From an uncultured Fidelibacterota bacterium (GTDB lineage Bacteria; Fidelibacterota; Marinisomatia; Marinisomatales; Marinisomataceae), in NCBI GenBank assembly GCA_902629855.1, contig CACOSI010000002.1, forward strand, positions 108,002 to 172,001: 64,000 nucleotides of DNA. Reading direction: 5' to 3'. The notes beneath the pieces are model-generated. The model was not told where the DNA came from, made no database searches, and was given only the letters and a program-made list of their open reading frames with translations. The translations under genes were made by a program, and so were the position numbers. Below, piece by piece: positions 18,378-27,312 of this stretch (positions within the stretch are counted from its first letter, which is position 1; the number at the start of each line of letters is the position of its first letter).

Positions 18378-19520
18378 TTGTCTCAAAATTTAATTCTTCT
18401 AGTTCTTAGCCTCTCTCACATGTCTGTTCACATCATTATGATGTTAATACCAAGTTTATATATTGAATTAACTAACTATTTTTTAATTAATGCATCCCAA
18501 CTAGGTTTTATTTTTAGTTTAGCTAGTTTTTGTTATGGTGTTGGATCTTTACCAATGTCTTTTTTATACAATAAGTTTGGACCTAAGAAACTAATTGCTT
18601 TTTCACAATTTGGGATATTAATCTCGGCTTTGTCAGTAAGTTTTTCTAATTCAATCGAAGCATTTGCTATAACCAACATCTTTTTAGGTATTTTTGCCAG
18701 TATTCATCACCCAGTTTCATTAACATTAATTTCTGAAGTTTTTGAGAAAAATATTTCAAAAGCTAATGCTTTTCATGGAGTTTTTGGTTCAATTGGAGTT
18801 TCTCTTGGACCATTAATTGCTTTTTTTGCAGTTTCAAATTTTGATTGGAAATCGGCCTTTTTTATTGTTGCATTAATTAATCTTTTAATCATTCCATTAT
18901 CCATATTTTTCATACCAAAGACCAAAAAGCTAGATATAGTTTCCTTAGATGACTTTAAAGATAAAAAGCAGAATAATATTCTTAAAATATTTTTTGCTAT
19001 TTCACTTGTAGTGGGTCTATCTTTTACAATATTCAACACTTTCTTACCTCCAGTTTTTAGCATAGAGTTTGGTGGAGATTCAAATAGGTTAGTTTCTTTA
19101 ATAATGCTTAGTGGATTTATTGGTCAAATTTTATCAGGTTTTTTTGGTGATAAATTTAATAGGTCAAAATTATTAAGCATTGTTTTTTTGCTCTTAATTC
19201 CTTTATTCATACTAATATTTTATTTAGGTAATTTTTCGTTGATTTCTATTTCTGTCTTATTAGCAATTATGATGTATTCAATTCAACCATTAATAAATTC
19301 AATCATCAAAGAAATTTCTCCAACAAGCATAAGATCCATTGTTTTTGGATCTAATTTTTTCATAATGTTTGGAGTTTCAGGGCTAGCGGCTTATATAGGT
19401 GGAATTGTTGCAGATTATTATAGTTTTAAAGTTATTTTCCCTATATTTTCACTATTATTTCCGCTTGGAATAGTATTAATATATAATTTAAATAATCAAA
19501 GAAAGGTAGATAAATGTTAG
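18378..19520 (+). CDS. Major facilitator superfamily transporter (fosmidomycin-resistance-like)
   Basis: 380 residues from TTG 18378, 3 bp after rplS; the next Met (18420) would cut the first membrane helix, so I keep the TTG. Twelve hydrophobic segments can be traced. The N-terminal LSLSHMSVHIIMMLIPSLY and the helix 2-3 loop YNKFGPKKLI (MFS motif A equivalent) match the FsmR-like branch. The second half has GFFGDKFNRSKLL at the symmetric loop. The substrate is unknown; related proteins export drugs or move organic acids. The 3' end overlaps yicC by 7 bp. Confidence 0.82.
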   Translation: MSQNLILLVLSLSHMSVHIIMMLIPSLYIELTNYFLINASQLGFIFSLASFCYGVGSLPMSFLYNKFGPKKLIAFSQFGILISALSVSFSNSIEAFAITNIFLGIFASIHHPVSLTLISEVFEKNISKANAFHGVFGSIGVSLGPLIAFFAVSNFDWKSAFFIVALINLLIIPLSIFFIPKTKKLDIVSLDDFKDKKQNNILKIFFAISLVVGLSFTIFNTFLPPVFSIEFGGDSNRLVSLIMLSGFIGQILSGFFGDKFNRSKLLSIVFLLLIPLFILIFYLGNFSLISISVLLAIMMYSIQPLINSIIKEISPTSIRSIVFGSNFFIMFGVSGLAAYIGGIVADYYSFKVIFPIFSLLFPLGIVLIYNLNNQRKVDKC

Positions 19521-20317
19521 TTAGCATGACAGGTTTCGGTTCATCTGCTTTTGAGGATAAGAAACTATCTATTTCTGTTGAATTAAAATCATTTAATTCA
19601 AGATATTTTGAACTAAATACTAAGTCCTTTGATTTATCAGGTTCATTTGAAAATACTATTAGAAATTTTTTAAAAAAGAAACTCCAAAGAGGATCAATAA
19701 CATTAGTGGTAAAGGTTGACTCAAAAGATTATTTTAAGTTTAATCAAAGGAAAACAGAGAGCGTACTCAATGCTTACCAAAAAATTGAAAAAAAATATAA
19801 TATTAAACTTAATTATAGCCAGCTTTTGAGAAACAATGATATTTTAACTTATGTACCTTTGAATAAATCAGACCAAAAAAAGATATTTGAAACAATAAAG
19901 CTCGCAACTATTCAACTTATTTCAATGAGAAATAAAGAGGGAGCTCAAATTGAAAAAGAATTTTTAAAATATATCGAAGTTGCAAAAAAAGATCTTAAAA
20001 ATATAAAGAAAATACAAGATAGTGTTTATATCAAGAAAGTTAAGTCAAAATCTAGTATCGAAAACAAAGTTGAAGAAGTTGAAAAAATTGACCTTTCAGA
20101 GGAGATTGATAGAATTAACAGTCATTTGATACAAATTATTAAGTCAATAAAATCTCCAGAATTATCAGGAAAAAAAATTAATTTTATTCTTCAGGAGATA
20201 AACAGAGAATCAAATACAATTTTATCAAAGTTTTTGGATAAAAGAGTTTCAAAAAATGCAATTAGCTTAAAAATGCAAGCCGAGAAGATGAGAGAGCAGG
20301 TAGCAAATATATTATGA
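19514..20317 (+). CDS. yicC: YicC/YloC-family endoribonuclease
   Basis: 267 residues. The N-terminal signature SMTGFGSSAFEDKKLSISVE and SFNSRYFELN, and the C-terminal DUF1732 block (NFILQEINRESNTILSK...ISLKMQAEKMREQVANIL), identify the family, which has endoribonuclease activity in E. coli and B. subtilis and affects stationary-phase and sporulation RNA. The order yicC-gmk-rpoZ is conserved in many bacteria. It overlaps gmk by 4 bp (ATGA). Confidence 0.94.
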   Translation: MLVSMTGFGSSAFEDKKLSISVELKSFNSRYFELNTKSFDLSGSFENTIRNFLKKKLQRGSITLVVKVDSKDYFKFNQRKTESVLNAYQKIEKKYNIKLNYSQLLRNNDILTYVPLNKSDQKKIFETIKLATIQLISMRNKEGAQIEKEFLKYIEVAKKDLKNIKKIQDSVYIKKVKSKSSIENKVEEVEKIDLSEEIDRINSHLIQIIKSIKSPELSGKKINFILQEINRESNTILSKFLDKRVSKNAISLKMQAEKMREQVANIL

Positions 20318-20886
20318 AAAATTTCTTTATTATATCTGGATCTTCAGGTTCTGGTAAAACCACTCTTTTGGAATTGCTTTCAAGAGATTTAAATATCGAA
20401 ATATCTGTTTCCTTCACAACAAGAAATAAAAGAGAGTATGAGATAGATGGTGTTCATTACCACTTTATTTCAGAAGATAAATTCAATGAAATGATTAAAG
20501 ATAATAAATTTTTAGAGTTTGAAACTGTTCATGGTGACTTATATGGTACTGCGCTAGAAAGTTTATCAAAGTACATTGATAATAATAAATTACTTTTTTT
20601 AGAATTAGATGTTAATGGCGCAATTAGTCTAATGAACCATTATCCTGAAAGAACTGTTTCAATTTTTCTTTCTCCACCAAATATTGAAGAATTAAGAAAA
20701 AGATTGGAAATTAGATCAACAGAAACTGATACTGAAATTAATAAAAGGTTAAGCAGATTTCAGGAAGAAGATAATCTCAAAAAAGAATTTGACCATAAAT
20801 TAATAAATGATAACTTCGAAACCACATTTGAAAATATTAAAAATATAATTGAAAAACATAAAAATGAGGATTTAAATGGCAGTTGA
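20314..20886 (+). CDS. gmk: Guanylate kinase
   Basis: 190 residues. Gmk phosphorylates GMP and dGMP to the diphosphates with ATP. The P-loop ISGSSGSGKTTLLELL is at residues 6-21; the GMP-binding signature SFTTRNKREYEIDGVHYHFI (residues 34-53) is intact, as is the lid-region Arg pair further on. It overlaps yicC by 4 bp and rpoZ by 11 bp. GTP/GDP supply links it functionally to the ppGpp enzyme encoded at 23357. Confidence 0.97.
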   Translation: MKNFFIISGSSGSGKTTLLELLSRDLNIEISVSFTTRNKREYEIDGVHYHFISEDKFNEMIKDNKFLEFETVHGDLYGTALESLSKYIDNNKLLFLELDVNGAISLMNHYPERTVSIFLSPPNIEELRKRLEIRSTETDTEINKRLSRFQEEDNLKKEFDHKLINDNFETTFENIKNIIEKHKNEDLNGS

Positions 20887-21163
20887 CCCAATATCATTCA
20901 ATAAATTATTGAAAAAGACAGATGACATTTATGAAGCAGTTGTTGTTTCATCAAAAAGAGCGAAACAAATTTTACAAGACAGAATTGTTAAACAAATGAT
21001 AGATGAAAACGACGAATTAGCTGAAGAAGGTATATTATCAGAGCCCGTTTCAAGAGAGATTCCCAATTTTGATAAAGAGGAAAAAGTTACATCACTAGCA
21101 CTTGATGAATTTCTTGATGGTGACATAGATTGGGAAAAATCAGAAGAAAATATTGAGCACTAA
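20876..21163 (+). CDS. rpoZ: DNA-directed RNA polymerase omega subunit
   Basis: 95 residues. The omega core is recognisable in DDIYEAVVVSSKRAKQI (residues 16-32), the helix that clamps the beta' C-terminus; the C-terminal half is very acidic (EENIEH end). The assignment is supported strongly by the conserved position immediately after gmk. In proteobacteria, omega forms part of one ppGpp-binding site on RNA polymerase. The 3' end overlaps ung's TTG by 11 bp. Confidence 0.88.
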   Translation: MAVDPISFNKLLKKTDDIYEAVVVSSKRAKQILQDRIVKQMIDENDELAEEGILSEPVSREIPNFDKEEKVTSLALDEFLDGDIDWEKSEENIEH

Positions 21164-21917
21164 CTCAATAAAAAAAAAGTATATTAGACAGAACCAAGAT
21201 TTATTTGGCAAAGAAATATATCTAGATAAATCAAAACTGTCTTCAAAACATAAAAAAGTTAAAATTTGTGACTCTTGGTATAATATTTTAGAAGATATTT
21301 TTGAAGATGAATCATGGATAAAACTTTCGAAAAATATAAGAAATCTTTATAAAAGAAAAACAGTCTATCCTAAAGCTAGTAATATTTTTAATGCTTATGA
21401 TTTAACACCATTTGATGATGTAAAAGTTGTAATAATTGGACAAGACCCATATCATGGAGAAAATCAAGCACATGGACTATCCTTTAGCGTTTTAAATGAA
21501 AATATTCCACCTAGCTTAAAGAATATTTTTAAAGAACTCCAAAAAGATTTAGATATAGATAATAAAAAAAATGGAAATTTAACCTCTTGGGCTAAACAAG
21601 GTGTATTGCTTATAAATTCTGTTTTAACTGTAGAAAAAAATAAAGCAAATTCTCATCAAGGTCTTGGTTGGGAAGATTTTACTAAATCAGTTATCATGAA
21701 GTTAAATGAAAATAAGAAAAATATTGTATACCTCTTATGGGGAAAATATGCTCAATCATTTAAAGAATTTATAAATATTGATGATAATTTAGTTTTAACA
21801 GCAGCTCATCCATCTCCTCTATCTGCACATAATGGTTTTTTTGGATGTAAACACTTTTCAAAAGCAAATAATTTTTTACAAAGTAATGGAGAGAAACCTA
21901 TTAACTGGAAATTATAA
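21153..21917 (+). CDS. ung: Uracil-DNA glycosylase, family 1
   Basis: 254 residues from TTG 21153; there is no in-frame ATG upstream of the catalytic core, so a TTG start is required. Ung removes uracil from DNA. The water-activating loop VVIIGQDPYHGENQAHGLSF (with catalytic Asp), the Ser/Pro loop, and the minor-groove intercalation loop AAHPSPLSAHNGFFG are intact, with the uracil-recognition Asn in LLINSVLTV. The N-terminus is about 35 residues longer than E. coli Ung before the first conserved Trp. It cooperates with dUTPase (8521) to keep uracil out of DNA. Confidence 0.96.
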   Translation: MSTNSIKKKYIRQNQDLFGKEIYLDKSKLSSKHKKVKICDSWYNILEDIFEDESWIKLSKNIRNLYKRKTVYPKASNIFNAYDLTPFDDVKVVIIGQDPYHGENQAHGLSFSVLNENIPPSLKNIFKELQKDLDIDNKKNGNLTSWAKQGVLLINSVLTVEKNKANSHQGLGWEDFTKSVIMKLNENKKNIVYLLWGKYAQSFKEFINIDDNLVLTAAHPSPLSAHNGFFGCKHFSKANNFLQSNGEKPINWKL

Positions 21918-21932
21918 TTTTTAAGGATTTTC

Positions 21933-21961
21933 TTGTCACATTTTAAAAACATTACTAATCT
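21933..21961 (+). promoter_or_regulatory. Sigma70-like promoter of dnaB
   Basis: TTGTCA (21933-21938), a 17-bp spacer and TAATCT (21956-21961) in the 89-bp gap between ung and dnaB. The -10 is 45 bp before the dnaB ATG, so the DnaA box at 21994 lies in the transcribed leader. Confidence 0.55.
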
Positions 21962-21993
21962 ATTAAAACATTGAAAACTAACTGTTGAAAGAC

Positions 21994-22002
21994 TGTGGAT
22001 AA
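21994..22002 (-). promoter_or_regulatory. Consensus DnaA box immediately upstream of dnaB
   Basis: TGTGGATAA on the + strand, i.e. the perfect consensus TTATCCACA on the - strand, ends 4 bp before the dnaB ATG. Bound DnaA could repress or time dnaB expression. It is isolated, with no cluster of boxes or AT-rich 13-mers, so it is not evidence of an origin. Confidence 0.6.
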
Positions 22003-22006
22003 ATAA

Positions 22007-23353
22007 ATGGCACAAAATGATAAAAATGATAGCTTAAATTTGCAACCTCAAGCTCTTGAAGCTGAGGAAGCAGTTTTAGGTTCAATGATGATAGATGAAG
22101 ATGCTGCTAATAAAGCAATTAGTATTCTAGGTTCAAATCATTATTTTTATAAAGATTCGCATAAGAAAATCTTTGATGCTATGCTTACCCTTTCATCTGA
22201 AAGTAATCCAATCGATACAGTATCCGTTTCCAATGAATTAAAAAAAATAAAAAGTTTGAAATCAGTTGGTGGTATTTATTACTTAACTGGTTTGGTTGAT
22301 AAAGTACCCACATCAGCAAGGGTGGAAACCTATGCAGAAATTGTAAAAGAAAAGGGTATGTTAAGAGATTTAATAACAACCTCTCATGCAATATCAAAAA
22401 AAGCTTTAGATGCTGGAGATTCTGTTGGATCAATCTTAGATGAAGCTGAACAATCAATTTTTAGCCTTACTGAACAGAAAGATACCAAAATTTATAAGCA
22501 TATAGAGCCAATTTTATCTGCAACAGTTAAGAGAATGGAAGACATAGCAGCTAATCCTGGATCAACTATTGGAGTACCATCAGGTATCATTGATTTAGAT
22601 AAGCTTACAGCAGGATTCCAGAAAGGAGATCTAGTCATCATTGCTGGTAGACCATCAATGGGTAAAACTGCGCTAGCATTAACAATTGCAAGAAATGCAG
22701 CAATCGAAAATAATTCTGGAACAGCAATTTTCAGTCTTGAAATGTCCAGTGACCAACTTGGTCAGAGATTGCTGACGTCAGAGGCAAGAGTTGATAATTC
22801 ACATGTAAGAAGAGGAAGCCTACCATCCGGAAAGTGGAAAAATATTAATATTGCTTCCGGTAAATTAGCTCAAGCTCCGCTTTATATAGATGATACCCCT
22901 GCATTATCAATTTTAGATTTAAGATCTAGAGCTAGAAGACTTAAAAGGGAAAGAAATATTGAAATGATAATTGTTGACTATCTTCAGCTTATGCAAGGAC
23001 CTCAAAATTCGGAAAATAGACAAAATGAAATTTCACAAATAACTCAGTCATTGAAAGCATTAGCAAAAGAATTAGATATTCCAGTAGTAGCTCTATCACA
23101 GCTTTCAAGAGCAGTAGAGCAAAGAACAAAAAAAGAGCCACAACTCTCAGACTTAAGAGAGAGTGGAGCAATTGAACAAGATGCAGATGTTGTAATTTTT
23201 CTTTATAGACCTTCGGTTTATGATAAGGATGATGAAAGTGTAAAAGGAATGGCATATTTGATTGTTGCCAAACAAAGAAATGGCCCTACAGGCAGAGTAA
23301 CAGCATCATTTATAGATACTTATGCAAGATTCGATAATTGGACAGAATTTTAA
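22007..23353 (+). CDS. dnaB: Replicative DNA helicase DnaB
   Basis: 448 residues; hexameric 5'-3' helicase that unwinds DNA at the fork and recruits primase. The N-terminal DnaB domain starts LNLQPQALEAEEAVLGSMM. The RecA-like domain has Walker A GRPSMGKTALAL (Gly214-Thr221 core), IIVDYLQLMQG as Walker B, and SQLSRAVEQRTKKEPQLSDLRESGAIEQDAD (read as two adjoining motifs) including the Arg finger region. No intein interrupts the usual insertion sites. A promoter and a DnaA box precede it; rel follows after 3 bp. Confidence 0.97.
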   Translation: MAQNDKNDSLNLQPQALEAEEAVLGSMMIDEDAANKAISILGSNHYFYKDSHKKIFDAMLTLSSESNPIDTVSVSNELKKIKSLKSVGGIYYLTGLVDKVPTSARVETYAEIVKEKGMLRDLITTSHAISKKALDAGDSVGSILDEAEQSIFSLTEQKDTKIYKHIEPILSATVKRMEDIAANPGSTIGVPSGIIDLDKLTAGFQKGDLVIIAGRPSMGKTALALTIARNAAIENNSGTAIFSLEMSSDQLGQRLLTSEARVDNSHVRRGSLPSGKWKNINIASGKLAQAPLYIDDTPALSILDLRSRARRLKRERNIEMIIVDYLQLMQGPQNSENRQNEISQITQSLKALAKELDIPVVALSQLSRAVEQRTKKEPQLSDLRESGAIEQDADVVIFLYRPSVYDKDDESVKGMAYLIVAKQRNGPTGRVTASFIDTYARFDNWTEF

Positions 23354-23356
23354 AAA

Positions 23357-25522
23357 ATGAAAGTAGCTGATACTGAAAAAAGTGACTCTAGTTTAATAAA
23401 AGAAAAAAGCAGGTTACTTCTTGATAGAATTAAGACTAAATCACAAAAAAACAATGTAAATGATGCATTAAATTTTTCAATTAAGATGCATCATGGTCAA
23501 AAAAGAAAGTCTGGATTACCATATGTAAGTCATTGTATAGACGTTGCAAACAAACTAATTGATTGGAAAATGGATCATACAACGGTTATAAGTGCACTTT
23601 TACATGATGTTGTTGAAGACACAAGTGTAACGCTTGATGATATCAAGAATAAATTTGGCGAAGATGTTGCTTTATTAGTTGATGGAGTAACAAAAGTCGA
23701 AAATATAGCATTTTATTCAAAGCAACATAAACAGGCTGAAAATTTTACAAAGCTTTTTTTATCATTAGCTAAAGATCTGAGAGTAATAATCATAAAGTTT
23801 GCTGATAGACTTAATAATATGGAGACGATTCAATATCTTTCTTCAAAAAAACGAAAAGAAATAGCTCTAGAAACAAAAGAAATTTTTGTTCCCCTTGCTC
23901 ATAAGTTAGGAATGGCAAAACTAAAATGGGAGCTGGAAGATTTATCTTTAAAATGTTTAGATTTAAGATCTTACAATAGCATTAAAAAGAAAATTGAAAC
24001 TTCTGCTAGATTAAATGAAGATATTCTAAATAATGCTATACGACCTGTAAAAAAAGAACTTAAATCATATAATATTAAATCCAATATTTTTGGTAGATAC
24101 AAGTCAATATCTTCTATCAATCGAAAAATAATTAAATCAAATAAAAAATTTGAAGATATATACGATTTATATGCAATTAGAATAATCGTTGATAAGATTG
24201 AAGAATGTTATTTAGCCTTAGGAATCATTCATAGCATTTATCCACCTTTACAGGACAGATTCAAAGATTTCATAGCAACACCAAAAACTAATGGATATCA
24301 ATCTATTCACACTACAGTTTTAACAAAGGATAACAGATTAACAGAAGTTCAAATAAGAACAAAAGAAATGGATGATACTGCAGAAGTTGGAGTAGCTGCT
24401 CATTGGCTTTATAAAGGAGAAAATGAAATTGGGGAATTTGATTCACAGGTGTCTTGGTTAAGAGATTTACTTTCAATTATAGATAATGAAAATTCAGAGC
24501 CTGAAGAGATGATGAATCTGCTAAAAATAGATATGTTTGAAGACGAAATTTTTGTTTTTACACCAAAAGGTGACTTAATTAAACTTCCTCAAAATTCAAC
24601 ACCCCTAGATTTTGCTTTTTCTATTCATAGTGATCTTGGTTTTACAACTGTTAGGACAAAAGTAAACAAAAAATTAGTCCCTCTAAGTTATAATTTAAAA
24701 AATGGAGATATTGTAGAGATTCAGACAAATAAAAAACAAACACCAAATAGTGGCTGGTTGAAATTTGTAAAAACATCAAAAGCTCAACATGCAATATCTA
24801 AATATTTGAGAAAAATTGAATTTGAAGAAAGTATAAAAATTGGAAATCAAATTTTAGAAAAATCATTTAGAAAAATGAAAATTTTTGAAAAATTATCTGA
24901 TTTCAAAAAATCTTATGCTGATATTGGTTATGAGAGTATTGAGAAAATGCTTTCAGACGTTGGTAGAGGAGGAGTCACTGTTAAAGATTTAGTTCCCAAA
25001 ATTTTTCCTGAGCTTAACGCAATTGATACAAAAGAAAATGACGAACATGAATTTATTGATTCTGCGAGATCAGATTTTGATGGAATTAATTTAGATGGTG
25101 TAGAAAATATTGTCGTTGATTATGGAAAATGTTGTAATCCAATTCCAGGTGACGATGTTATTGGTTATATATCTAGAGGAAGAGGACTAATTGTACATAA
25201 TACGTCATGTTCAAATATTTCTTCATTTTCTAATAAGGAAGATCGAATAGTTTCGGTTAATTGGAATATGAAAAAAAATATTTCTTTTAGAGCTAAAATT
25301 CATATTTCGTGTCTAGATACAGCTGGTGTATTAAATGATATTGCAGATATTATTTCAAAAAATAACGTAAATATCATAGATGTTTCAACAGATGTTGTTG
25401 AGGGTGGTCTAGCCAATATTTGGATTATTTGCAAAGTAAAAAGTAAAGAAAAGTTAGATTTTGTTATTAATGATATTTTAAAAATTAAAAATGTCGATTC
25501 AGTCCAAAGAGTCCATGAGTAG
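23357..25522 (+). CDS. rel: Bifunctional (p)ppGpp synthetase/hydrolase (Rel/SpoT type)
   Basis: 721 residues with the full long-RSH layout. The HD hydrolase domain has SHCIDVANK, LLHDVVEDT (His83-Asp84) and FADRLNNMET (Asp150), so it looks active. The synthetase domain has YDLYAIRIIVD and RFKD (301-304) followed by NGYQSIHTTV; RFKD is the RXKD form of bifunctional enzymes, not the EXDD of RelA. TGS (about 396-460, FVFTPKGDLIKLPQ), a Cys-containing zinc-finger-like segment (YGKCCNPIPGD) and a C-terminal ACT domain follow. It is probably the cell's main alarmone enzyme. Confidence 0.95.
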   Translation: MKVADTEKSDSSLIKEKSRLLLDRIKTKSQKNNVNDALNFSIKMHHGQKRKSGLPYVSHCIDVANKLIDWKMDHTTVISALLHDVVEDTSVTLDDIKNKFGEDVALLVDGVTKVENIAFYSKQHKQAENFTKLFLSLAKDLRVIIIKFADRLNNMETIQYLSSKKRKEIALETKEIFVPLAHKLGMAKLKWELEDLSLKCLDLRSYNSIKKKIETSARLNEDILNNAIRPVKKELKSYNIKSNIFGRYKSISSINRKIIKSNKKFEDIYDLYAIRIIVDKIEECYLALGIIHSIYPPLQDRFKDFIATPKTNGYQSIHTTVLTKDNRLTEVQIRTKEMDDTAEVGVAAHWLYKGENEIGEFDSQVSWLRDLLSIIDNENSEPEEMMNLLKIDMFEDEIFVFTPKGDLIKLPQNSTPLDFAFSIHSDLGFTTVRTKVNKKLVPLSYNLKNGDIVEIQTNKKQTPNSGWLKFVKTSKAQHAISKYLRKIEFEESIKIGNQILEKSFRKMKIFEKLSDFKKSYADIGYESIEKMLSDVGRGGVTVKDLVPKIFPELNAIDTKENDEHEFIDSARSDFDGINLDGVENIVVDYGKCCNPIPGDDVIGYISRGRGLIVHNTSCSNISSFSNKEDRIVSVNWNMKKNISFRAKIHISCLDTAGVLNDIADIISKNNVNIIDVSTDVVEGGLANIWIICKVKSKEKLDFVINDILKIKNVDSVQRVHE

Positions 25523-25922
25523 AATTTTTGGAATAGATTTTGGCTTATCAAAAGTTGGTATATCTATTTCAGACCCAAATAAATTTATTTCTTTTCCACT
25601 GAAAGTAATAAGATATAATAAAATCGATGAACTTTTAGAGGAAATCACAACCCTATCTAAAAAAAATAATGTAAATACAATAGTTTTAGGCTATCCTCTA
25701 AGTATGAATTTTGAAAAAAATGATATGACCAAAAGAATTGATATGTTTAAAGATAATTTAGAAAAATTAGGGTTTAAAGTTTTCTTACAAGATGAAAGAT
25801 TATCCAGCGAGAGTGCCAAAAGAATTATGATTGATGAAAAAATAAAAATTGGTCATAACAAAGAAAAAGTAGATTTGATTGCTTCGACAATTATCCTTCA
25901 ATCATTTCTTGATAAAAAGTAA
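25515..25922 (+). CDS. ruvX: Putative pre-16S rRNA nuclease / Holliday junction resolvase-like YqgF
   Basis: 135 residues from ATG 25515, which gives the family's usual beginning MSRIFGIDFGLSKVGISISD; an in-frame ATG at 25491 would add eight residues inside rel. The RNase H-like fold carries Asp in GIDFG, NTIVLGYPLSM in the middle, DERLSSESA and a closing KVDLIASTIILQSFL. Family members process the 5' end of 16S rRNA, though some have been described as resolvases. It overlaps rel by 8 bp and precedes lnt by 1 bp. Confidence 0.9.
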   Translation: MSRIFGIDFGLSKVGISISDPNKFISFPLKVIRYNKIDELLEEITTLSKKNNVNTIVLGYPLSMNFEKNDMTKRIDMFKDNLEKLGFKVFLQDERLSSESAKRIMIDEKIKIGHNKEKVDLIASTIILQSFLDKK

Positions 25923-25923
25923 A

Positions 25924-27312
25924 ATGTTTAACAAAAAAAATTTAATATTATCTCTGTCTAGCGGTTTAATGATTGGTCTTGCTTTTCCGCCATTCAATCT
26001 AAGTTTTTTTGCTTATTTTTTTTTAATACCTCTATTGATTATTTTATTTGATGAAGAAAATTTAAAAATTAAAATTTTCTATTTCTATTTTGCTTCTTTT
26101 ATAAGTAATGCTATCATTACCCATTGGGTTGCGCAAAATTCAGGCACATCAATCACAACTGCATTTATATCATATATTGCTTTATGTATTTACTACTCTT
26201 CATTTTGGATAATATTTGTTGTTATTTTTCACTTTGTCGAAAAGCAATTTAATCTTAAAAGTTTATCTTTTTTAATTATACCAATTTTGTGGATTTTCTC
26301 AACAGAAATGATAAGGGATATTGGTCCTTTAGCAGGTCCTTGGATAAATCTTTCATTAACACAAAGCAGTTTTATAAGATTAATACAGGTTTTAAATATT
26401 AATTCATATTTTGTAACATTTTTTTTGATTTATTCAAACTTGTGTTTTTACAAATATTATATTTCAAGACAAAAAAAATTTTTAGCATATTTCATTTCAC
26501 TATTAGCGACGATTCTCATTTTTGGTGAAATTAAAATTAATAATTATAATTCAAAGGAATTTACTAACGAATTAAAAATTTCTATTGGACAGCCTGTTAT
26601 TTATCCAAATGAAAAATGGGATCCACTTCTTAGAAATAGAAATAACAAAATAATGAGTGATTTATTATATGACTCATTATCATCATCACCAGATTTGATT
26701 GTTTGGCCTGAAGCAGCATTGATTTATCAATTAGCAAAAGATGGTTCTGTTCAGCGGCAAAATCTTCAATCGCATTTAGGTGAATCTTTTTTAATCACTG
26801 GTATTCCACAAAGAATAACAATGGATGGAGAATTAAAATCTTATAATAGTGCAATTTTTATGAATTCTGATGGATTTTATGATACTTACCAAAAGATTTT
26901 TTTAGTTCCATTTGCTGAATACGTTCCATTTTTTAAAAATTGGATTACGAAAATGAACCAATTCGATGATTTAGGTAGTTTTTCAAAAGGTAATGACTAT
27001 AAAACATTTAAAATTAATTCAAATTTAATATCAATTATGATTTGCTATGATTCAAGCAGTAATAAACTTGCTAAAAAAATGGTAGAAAAAGGTGCAGAAA
27101 TATTATTTATTATTACAAATGATTCATATGTAGGAAAAGCAATGCCATATCAGCATTTTGAGCATGCTAAGCTAAGAGCAGTTGAGCTCGGTGTTCCCGT
27201 AGTACAAAGCGCTAACAACGGAATTTCAGGAATTATTCTTCCATCAGGAGAAGTAGTATTAAAATCAGAAATTGATCAAAGAGGGGTGTTTAATTATAAC
27301 ATCAAATTTTAG
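25924..27312 (+). CDS. lnt: Apolipoprotein N-acyltransferase
   Basis: 462 residues from ATG 25924. Lnt adds the third acyl chain to lipoproteins at the periplasmic face of the inner membrane. An N-terminal block of six or more hydrophobic segments (about residues 5-205) precedes the nitrilase domain (215-440). The catalytic triad is present: Glu263 in WPEAA, Lys324 in YQKIFLVPFAEYVP, Cys374 in IMICYDS. Asp376 replaces the Glu usually found two residues after the Cys (CYE). TNDSYVGKAMPYQHFEHAKLRA supports the call. It overlaps truA by one base (TAGTG). Confidence 0.93.
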   Translation: MFNKKNLILSLSSGLMIGLAFPPFNLSFFAYFFLIPLLIILFDEENLKIKIFYFYFASFISNAIITHWVAQNSGTSITTAFISYIALCIYYSSFWIIFVVIFHFVEKQFNLKSLSFLIIPILWIFSTEMIRDIGPLAGPWINLSLTQSSFIRLIQVLNINSYFVTFFLIYSNLCFYKYYISRQKKFLAYFISLLATILIFGEIKINNYNSKEFTNELKISIGQPVIYPNEKWDPLLRNRNNKIMSDLLYDSLSSSPDLIVWPEAALIYQLAKDGSVQRQNLQSHLGESFLITGIPQRITMDGELKSYNSAIFMNSDGFYDTYQKIFLVPFAEYVPFFKNWITKMNQFDDLGSFSKGNDYKTFKINSNLISIMICYDSSSNKLAKKMVEKGAEILFIITNDSYVGKAMPYQHFEHAKLRAVELGVPVVQSANNGISGIILPSGEVVLKSEIDQRGVFNYNIKF

